Below are positions 6,983 through 11,286 of a DNA stretch of 11,286 nucleotides, one piece after another (the first letter of the stretch is position 1; each line of letters begins with the position of its first letter). Under the pieces are notes generated by a model. That model was not told where the DNA came from and did no database searches. It was given only the letters and a program-made list of their open reading frames with translations. Source of the DNA: Xanthobacteraceae bacterium (GTDB lineage Bacteria > Pseudomonadota > Alphaproteobacteria > Rhizobiales > Xanthobacteraceae); the NCBI GenBank assembly GCA_030043335.1, contig JASHXX010000476.1, positions 1 to 11,286 on the forward strand, written 5' to 3'. A program made the translations under genes and the position numbers.

Positions 6983-7378
6983 TCATTTGCCGTATTGCGC
7001 GTCGGTGACGTGCTCCATCCAATCGACGACATTGCCGTCGAGCGCTTCCTGGATGGCGATGTGCGTCATGGCGGTCGTCGGCGCTGCGCCGTGCCAATGT
7101 TTCTCGCCTGGCGCAAACCACACCACATCACCCGTTCGGATTTCCTCGATTGGCCCACCCCAGCGCTGCACCCGCCCCACGCCGGAGGTGACGATCAGAG
7201 TCTGGCCAAGCGGATGAGTGTGCCAGGCAGTGCGCGCGGCTGGTTCGAAAGCGACGCTTGCGCCGCGCCCACGCGCAGGATCGGGCGCCACGAATAGGGG
7301 ATCGATCCGGACGGTGCCAGTGAAATAGGCCGCCGATCCCTTGCTGGAAGGCTGCGAACCGTTACGCTTGATTTCCAT
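6983..7378 (-). CDS. Cupin-fold (R)-hydroxynitrile lyase-like protein
   Basis: Protein of 131 residues from the ATG at 7378, preceded by GAGGAG at about eight bases spacing. It is a single cupin domain: [20 protein letters not shown] contains cupin motif 1, and [20 protein letters not shown] contains motif 2. His53, His55, Gln59 and His94 are the metal-ligand set reported for the manganese-dependent cupin hydroxynitrile lyases from Granulicella and Acidobacterium. Ala40, Val42, His106 and Gln110, the other active-site positions recalled for that group, fall at the same numbers here. Those enzymes cleave or form (R)-mandelonitrile from benzaldehyde and cyanide; their natural role is unclear, and many relatives are annotated only as cupins. 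Activity on cyanohydrins is therefore an inference. The upstream 125 bases separate it from the divergent amidohydrolase stump. The comparison is from memory, not an alignment. Confidence 0.85.
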   Translation of the reverse strand: MEIKRNGSQPSSKGSAAYFTGTVRIDPLFVAPDPARGRGASVAFEPAARTAWHTHPLGQTLIVTSGVGRVQRWGGPIEEIRTGDVVWFAPGEKHWHGAAPTTAMTHIAIQEALDGNVVDWMEHVTDAQYGK

Positions 7379-7503
7379 GGTTGCGCTCCTCGATTCTGCC
7401 TGCCCCGCGTGTCGCGCGAAACATCTGAAGTCACTCAAGGGTCCTGGTCACGGCAGGCACGACCTGTTGCGATACCGAACTCTCTTAGCGAGGAGATTTT
7501 TCG

Positions 7504-7646
7504 ATGACGATCCCGATTCCTAGGTTCACGCTTATGAGGCGAACACCCCGAAGCGACCGTGGCACAGTGTGCCGAACTCGCCGGATCACGTCACGGGTGA
7601 GGAGATGGTAGCGGCGATGGGCAAGGTCGGCGTCGACGGCGCATAA
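7504..7646 (+). pseudogene. Amidohydrolase family protein, N-terminal stump
   Basis: GAGGAG seven bases before an ATG at 7504 marks a former gene start (MTIPIP). In a shifted frame, directly after a TAG at 7521-7523, the sequence reads VHAYEANTPKRPWHSVPN and then DHVTGEEMVAAMGKVGVDGA, ending at TAA 7644-7646. This is the N-terminus of COG3618-type metal-dependent amidohydrolases, which typically read 'MxIIDSQVHAYE....RPW', then 'VTG.eMvaAMd.vGVDgA'. The simplest history is a small deletion within the first codons, a CAG to TAG change, and loss of everything after GVDGA, where repeat DNA begins. Only the first of the metal-binding motifs (xHA) remains, so it cannot be functional. It diverges from the cupin gene and may once have shared its promoter region and pathway. 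Confidence 0.7.
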
Positions 7647-7772
7647 ACTCACAGTGACCGCCAAGCGTGGCAAGACCTCCAAGCGTAGTCGGGCGGGAAG
7701 CTCAAAATCAAAGGGGCCGCCCGGGAAAACCCCCAGCGTCGGCGGACCACCCCGCCGCGCGAAAGCCCGGCC

Positions 7773-7804
7773 GGAAGCTCCGAATCGAGGAAGCTCCGAA
7801 TCGA
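7773..7804. repeat. Perfect 16-bp tandem duplication
   Basis: GGAAGCTCCGAATCGA occurs twice head to tail (7773-7788 and 7789-7804). It is the first element of the repeat module described for 7690-8022, locally doubled, probably by replication slippage. Confidence 0.9.
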
Positions 7805-7827
7805 GGGGGTGTCCGAATTTAAGGGCG

Positions 7828-7902
7828 CCACCCCGGAAGACCCCCCTCTGATTTTGAGCGATTAGATTTTTTCCCCGCCGTGGCGGATGGAATTCGACCA
7901 TG
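7828..7902 (+). repeat. Dispersed repeat, copy A
   Basis: Copy with CCGGAAGACCCCCCTCTG, attttgagcgattag, a run of T and GCGGATGGAATTCGACCAT. It aligns over its whole length with copy B at 7946-8022 in the same orientation, at a spacing of about 118 bases. Confidence 0.75.
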
Positions 7903-7945
7903 ATTTTCCCGACCCCGCGTTGGCGGGCGACCCCCGCCGCGAGGG

Positions 7946-8022
7946 GGTGGCCCGGAAAGACCCTCTGATTTTAAGCGATCAGATTTCTGACCGCCCGGCG
8001 CCGCGGATGGAATTCAACCATA
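7946..8022 (+). repeat. Dispersed repeat, copy B
   Basis: Copy with GGTGGCCCGGAAAGACCC, ctctgattttaagcgatcag, atttctgaccgcc and GCGGATGGAATTCAACCAT. It ends 55 bases before the putative start of the transglycosylase gene. Confidence 0.75.
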
Positions 8023-8077
8023 GCAGACGCCAAGGAGCGGGTTTGCCACAGCAATTTCACGATCCCCCATATCATAG

Positions 8078-10366
8078 TTGACCCGCGAACAGGGAAGGGC
8101 AAGAGCCATACGCGGCACGAGCATTGGTCGCTTCAGCTTTTCCGGCCTACGATGCGGCTCGAAGGCGTATGTTGCTGCGTCCAGACACCCGCCAACTCAC
8201 GCGCGCTCCTTGGTCTGGCTGTTCTCTTCAGTAGTGGTCTTGTTCGCCAGTCCTGAGGTGGTCGCAGCGGCGCACCAGAACGACATTTCGGCGCACCGGA
8301 GCAAGGCTGCAAAGACGCAGCTCCACCACCGTGGCGTTACGTCTGACACGAAGAGAAGCCAAGCCGCGCGCCGAAATCAGCGCAATGGCTCCGCACCTAC
8401 GAGCGTGCCACTGCCGATTGCGCGGCCGGCAGTTCTGTCGCTACCGCCTGATTTGGCCGCGACGAAGGAGGCGCTCGAGCTCGTGCGTCAGCACAAGCCG
8501 GATGAAGCCATCAAACTTGTGATGTCGATTGGCGATCCTGTGGTGCAGAAACTCGTTGAATGGGCGCGGCTCCGCGATGGCGAAGCGGGATTCGAGCGCT
8601 ACGTCGCGTTTATCAACACCAATCCCTATTGGCCGAGCATTCCGCTGCTGCGCCGTCGTGCCGAGGCGAAGTTGTGGCAGGATCGGCGCGATGGCGCCAC
8701 TGTGCTCCGCTTCCTCGAGGAAGGACCGATTAGTTCCGTTGGCCGGCTTGCGCTGGCGCGCGTGCTGATGAGCGAGGGCGACCGCGCCGACGCCGAGCGT
8801 GAGGTGCGCGCGGTGTGGCATTCCGCGGAGCTATCGGCCGAACTGGAGACCGCGATCCTCGATGAGTTCCGCGGAGTGCTCGAGTCGCCCGATCACAAGG
8901 TGCGCATGGACAAGCGCATCGGTGCCAAGGATTTTGGTTCGGCGATGCGCGCCGCTAAGCACCTCGGCATCGACGAGATAGCGATCGTAAAGGCCTGCGC
9001 CGCCGTCGAGGCGGCCGCCAGCAAGGGCGAGGCGCTGCTCGACGCGGTACCGGGCGAAGCACGTCAGGATTTGGGCTACACCCTATGTCGGCTTCGCTGG
9101 ATGCTGCAGCGCGACGATATAGCGGCAGCGGCCAAATTGGTACTCGCGGCTTCTTCAGAGGATCTGCGGCATCAGGACACCGACGAATGGTGGCGCCAAC
9201 GTCGGGCACTCGCCCGCAGACTGATCGATCTCGGGAACGCGGAGATGGCGTATCGCGTCGTGCGCGAAGCCGCACCTCCGGCTAATCCCTATTACCGAGC
9301 CGAGTTCCAGTTCATGGCAGGTTGGATCGCGTTGCGCTTTCGTTCCGATCCGAACAGCGCGCTTGGGCATTTCCACCACGTCGATGAAGGTATGGCCGAT
9401 CCAATCGTCCGCGCGCGCGCCAGTTATTGGCGTGGTCGCGCGGCCGAGGCCGTCGGCCGGTTTGAGGCGATGCGCGCGGAGTACGAGGCTGCCGCTCAAT
9501 ATCCGACAGCCTATTATGGTCAGTTGGCGCGGGCCCGGCTCGGCCTCGGCGAAATCGCGTTGCGTGATCCGCCGTCGGAGCCGTTGAAGGATGGCGGTCG
9601 CGAACTCTTGCGCGCTGCATACATGCTCTACGTAGTCGGCGAGCGCGAGCTCGCGACTTCGTTCGTGGCCGACCTAGCCGAAGAGAGCAACGACATAGCC
9701 GCGCTGGCGGCGCTCGGTCATCTGACCGCGAGTTACGACGATGCACGCGCAATGTTGCTCATCGGCAAGACCGCGCTTGCGAGAGGATTGCCACTGGACA
9801 CCTACGCTTTTCCCGACATCGGTGTCCCAGATCCTACCCCGATCGGTTTTCCACTTGATCGCTGCGTGATCTACTCGATCGTGCGCACCGAAAGCGCTTT
9901 CAACCAACGAGACAGGTCGTCGGCCAGCGCGGTCGGATTAATGCAGGTCACCCCGGAAGCTGGGCGCGATACAGCCAAGCGGTTCGGCGTCGCCTACGAT
10001 TGGGACCGCCTCGTGAATGACCCAGTCTATAACACCCAAATGGGCGCCGCCGAGGTCGCCGCCTTGCTCAAAGAGTACCGCGGCTCCTATGTCATGGCGT
10101 TCGCCGGCTATAATGCAGGCCGTGGCCGGGTCAGAGACTGGGTGGCGCAGCACGGCGATCCGCGCGATCCTAAGGTTGATGCGGTCGACTGGGTAGAACG
10201 CATCCCGTTCGCAGAGACGCGCAACTACGTTCAACGTGTCATGGAAAATCTGCAGGTCTACCGAGCCCGCCCTGGGGGCCAATGTCGTGACCGTCGAACC
10301 CAATCTGCACCGCACGATGACCGCCGGATCAGCATGGGTGGGCAACAGGCTTACGGAAGGCTGTAA
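8078..10366 (+). CDS. Soluble lytic murein transglycosylase (Slt70-like)
   Basis: Open frame of 762 codons from a TTG at 8078. The start is uncertain: neither 8078 nor an in-frame TTG at 8210 has a clear Shine-Dalgarno, but a signal-like hydrophobic stretch (LVWLFSSVVVLFASPEVVAAA, from residue 45) argues for a start near or before 8210. A long Ala- and Arg-rich helical region of about 450 residues follows, resembling the superhelical U-shaped domain of Slt70. The catalytic SLT domain is at residues 595-735: IVRTESAFN with catalytic Glu605, GLMQVTPEAG, and FAGYNAGRGRVRDW (GYNAG at 677-681). The enzyme would cleave peptidoglycan between MurNAc and GlcNAc in the periplasm, forming 1,6-anhydro-MurNAc. 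After NYVQRVMENLQVYRAR the last 30 or so residues look wrong. The +1-shifted frame from about 10270 reads LGANVVTVEPNLHRTM, which resembles normal tails of this family, so a one-base C-run insertion (about 10266-10274) is likely. The catalytic core is intact. Confidence 0.88.
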   Translation: MTREQGRARAIRGTSIGRFSFSGLRCGSKAYVAASRHPPTHARSLVWLFSSVVVLFASPEVVAAAHQNDISAHRSKAAKTQLHHRGVTSDTKRSQAARRNQRNGSAPTSVPLPIARPAVLSLPPDLAATKEALELVRQHKPDEAIKLVMSIGDPVVQKLVEWARLRDGEAGFERYVAFINTNPYWPSIPLLRRRAEAKLWQDRRDGATVLRFLEEGPISSVGRLALARVLMSEGDRADAEREVRAVWHSAELSAELETAILDEFRGVLESPDHKVRMDKRIGAKDFGSAMRAAKHLGIDEIAIVKACAAVEAAASKGEALLDAVPGEARQDLGYTLCRLRWMLQRDDIAAAAKLVLAASSEDLRHQDTDEWWRQRRALARRLIDLGNAEMAYRVVREAAPPANPYYRAEFQFMAGWIALRFRSDPNSALGHFHHVDEGMADPIVRARASYWRGRAAEAVGRFEAMRAEYEAAAQYPTAYYGQLARARLGLGEIALRDPPSEPLKDGGRELLRAAYMLYVVGERELATSFVADLAEESNDIAALAALGHLTASYDDARAMLLIGKTALARGLPLDTYAFPDIGVPDPTPIGFPLDRCVIYSIVRTESAFNQRDRSSASAVGLMQVTPEAGRDTAKRFGVAYDWDRLVNDPVYNTQMGAAEVAALLKEYRGSYVMAFAGYNAGRGRVRDWVAQHGDPRDPKVDAVDWVERIPFAETRNYVQRVMENLQVYRARPGGQCRDRRTQSAPHDDRRISMGGQQAYGRL

Positions 10367-10432
10367 TCCCGGAATCCTCTACAACCTCGACTGCCCCTTG
10401 ACGAGTCGTCAGCCGGCCGGGGGAGGAAACCA

Positions 10433-10561
10433 ATGTTGCCTCTCGGCTATGCGATGAAGCGAAGCCGGGGCCTCTGGAGGCATATAACGTGCTTGCGGCC
10501 TTTTCAGCGTGAGCGTTCGATACACCATGAGTTGGTGGCAGACCGCCCGATGTGGTCATGA
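10433..10561 (+). CDS. Possible 42-residue small ORF with strong ribosome binding site
   Basis: GGGGGAGGAAACCA immediately precedes an ATG at 10433 that opens a 42-codon frame (MLPLGYAMKRSRGLWRHITC...) ending in TGA at 10559-10561. It lies 66 bases after the transglycosylase stop. The product is basic (several Arg, His, Lys) with no membrane segment or recognised domain. It could be a real small protein, or the truncated start of a lost gene, given that a decayed coding remnant follows. The ribosome binding site is the only positive evidence. Confidence 0.3.
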   Translation: MLPLGYAMKRSRGLWRHITCLRPFQRERSIHHELVADRPMWS

Positions 10562-10685
10562 AAAGCTGAACGCCATGTATACATGGTTTGAGGATTTAAG
10601 GTCTGACAACGCCGATGATCCAGTCAAAGCGGTGCGGGTTCAACGAAAAGCTCATGAGCGCATTGCGCAACATTACCGAAGATAA

Positions 10686-10955
10686 CAAACGGTCACTTGC
10701 GTCAAATCAGAACCGGATGTGGCAAAAGCTCAAGTCTATTTCGAGCGAGCACTCTCAGTTGCACGCGCCCAGGAGGCAAAATCCTGGGAACTGCGCGCCG
10801 CGATGAGCCTCGCGCGCCTCTGGCGCTCTCAGGGCAAGCCGCAGCAAGCCCGCGAACTGCTCGCTCCGGTCTACGGGTGGTTCACGGAGGGGTTCGATAC
10901 GCGAGACCTCAACGAGGCGAAGGCGATGCTCGATGAGTTGTCCTCAGCGCGATAG
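10686..10955 (+). pseudogene. C-terminal remnant of a TPR/ATPase-type adenylate (guanylate) cyclase-like protein
   Basis: The frame reads SEPDVAKAQVYFERALSVAR, QEAKSWELRAAMSLARLWRS, QGKPQQARELLAPVYGWFTE and GFDTRDLNEAKAMLDELSS, then stops at 10955. This is the characteristic last TPR-like repeats and tail of large proteins with an N-terminal class III cyclase domain, a central predicted ATPase and C-terminal TPRs, which are abundant in Bradyrhizobium. Homology appears to begin shortly after the in-frame TAA at 10683-10685; the N-terminal 900 or so residues are absent. A GTG at 10719 could start a 78-residue protein but has no evident ribosome binding site. A short ORF upstream in the same frame (10575-10685, 36 residues) shows no recognised homology. 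It is most likely a stranded gene fragment. Confidence 0.7.
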
Positions 10956-11286
10956 ACCACTTCCAGCGTGCTCCATCGACCGGCTACGATGGCCTGTCCT
11001 GTACGGGGTTTTTGCGCGATCGAATTTTCCGACCCCAAGTGCAGGCCGGGCCAGGCCGAAGCTCCGAATTCAGGTGGCCCGGGAAGACCCCCTGATCTTG
11101 AGCGATCAGATTTTCGACCGCTGCCGAGAAATGCTTTATCGCGCGCTCGGTGTCGTTCAGGGTACAGCACGAACCGACGTTCGAGATTGCGTCGGCGTAG
11201 GGGGGCTGTTGCAGCCGCCCCTGGCATTGGCCGAGGGTCGCAGGGCTCGAGGCAAAATCTCTTCGGAAAACCGGCCACCAACCCTC
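10956..11286. other. Non-coding end of window with repeat DNA
   Basis: No convincing gene was found. The stretch includes a short segment alike in wording to the repeat block (cgaattttccgacccc, 11021-11036, compare 7902-7916), the repeat copy at 11056-11121, and a 9-bp stem with one bulged G around GGGGGGCTG/CAGCC (11200-11221, loop TTG, no T-tract). The longest minus-strand open frame here (11281 to 10871) runs through repeat DNA and the antisense of the cyclase remnant and is not credited. Confidence 0.5.
11056..11121 (+). repeat. Dispersed repeat, copy C
   Basis: CCGAAGCTCCGAATTCAGG is followed by TGGCCCGGGAAGACCCCC and ctgatcttgagcgatcag, then attttcgaccgc. It has elements one and two of the module at 7690-8022 in the same order and orientation, about 3.2 kb away. 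Here CTGATC-TTGAGC-GATCAG forms a perfect 6-bp inverted repeat. The third element (GCGGATGGAATTC) is missing. Confidence 0.75.

Larger units (their letters stand above)
7690..8022. repeat. Block of degenerate repeat modules upstream of the transglycosylase gene
   Basis: The gap between the amidohydrolase stump and the transglycosylase is filled with copies of one module. Its first element is GAAGCTCCGAAT and its second is a CCCGGGAAGACCCCC-like stretch followed by CTGATTTTGAGCGATCAG. Its third is GCGGATGGAATTC[GA]ACCAT. A degenerate partial copy spans about 7696-7735, a fuller copy 7771-7902 (with element one doubled) and another 7946-8022. The second element contains a near-palindrome around TTGAGC. 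No open frame here has gene-like character. The 55 bases from 8023 to 8077 are the only unique upstream sequence of the transglycosylase gene, so its promoter may lie in the repeats. Confidence 0.7.

Noticed and set aside
7861..7880. Intrinsic terminator (attag followed by TTTTTT)
   Set aside because: The T-run follows only a weak mismatched stem, and the other repeat copies lack the T-run, so it is more likely drift in the repeat.
7485..7901. 138-codon minus-strand ORF across the repeat block and amidohydrolase stump
   Set aside because: Its apparent internal repeats (LDSELP, GVF.GG) arise from the DNA repeat module, and its end runs antisense to the amidohydrolase remnant.
7690..8022. CRISPR-like array
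   Set aside because: The repeats are degenerate, unequal in length and not separated by regular unique spacers, and no cas gene is present.
10871..11281. 136-codon minus-strand ORF at the right end
   Set aside because: It is composed of repeat DNA plus the antisense of the cyclase-type remnant, with no ribosome binding site or family resemblance.

Overview
The window is G+C-rich DNA that reads like a Bradyrhizobium- or Rhodopseudomonas-type alphaproteobacterium. The grounds are codon use, the many Tat signal peptides and the resemblance of several proteins to families common there. That assignment is from memory, not from a search. The region is accessory or catabolic in character: small metabolic enzymes sit among decayed genes, a recombinase remnant and a dispersed repeat. 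No rRNA, tRNA or CRISPR array was seen.

Layout. At the left edge is the N-terminal part of an enolase-superfamily (mandelate racemase/muconate lactonizing) gene on the minus strand (1-265). It diverges from two plus-strand genes: a Tat-exported NADP-binding protein of the F420-reductase-like type (446-1204) and a flavin reductase-like FMN-binding protein (1317-1940). A minus-strand HAD-family hydrolase follows (2201-2816), broken by a frameshift and an amber codon. About 800 bases with no convincing gene lead to a Tat-exported class I sulfatase (3619-5301), which has a complete active site and a strong stem-loop just after its stop. Next is a small secreted DUF3617-like protein (5645-6112).

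Minus-strand genes occupy 6171-7378: a cupin that matches manganese-dependent bacterial hydroxynitrile lyases at every active-site position recalled (6983-7378), then a NIPSNAP-family protein (start 6834). The NIPSNAP frame has lost its natural stop through what looks like a one-base deletion, and it runs into the wreck of a serine recombinase C-terminus. Diverging from the cupin is the N-terminal stump of an amidohydrolase (7504-7646), immediately followed by a block of degenerate repeats (7690-8022). A large soluble lytic transglycosylase (8078-10366) comes next, with a probable frameshift at its extreme C-terminus. Then come a 42-codon ORF with a strong ribosome binding site, the C-terminal remnant of a TPR/adenylate-cyclase-type protein (about 10686-10955), and another copy of the repeat (11056-11121).

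How the genes fit together. The enolase-family enzyme, NADP-binding protein, flavin reductase, cupin, NIPSNAP protein and amidohydrolase stump look like parts of one or more small-molecule degradation clusters, but the substrate cannot be read from the sequence. The sulfatase would release sulfate or an alcohol from organic sulfate esters in the periplasm. I found no clearly new multi-gene system. The most informative signals are several independently frameshifted genes whose ancestral frames can be reconstructed, and a repeat family that brackets the transglycosylase region in direct orientation.
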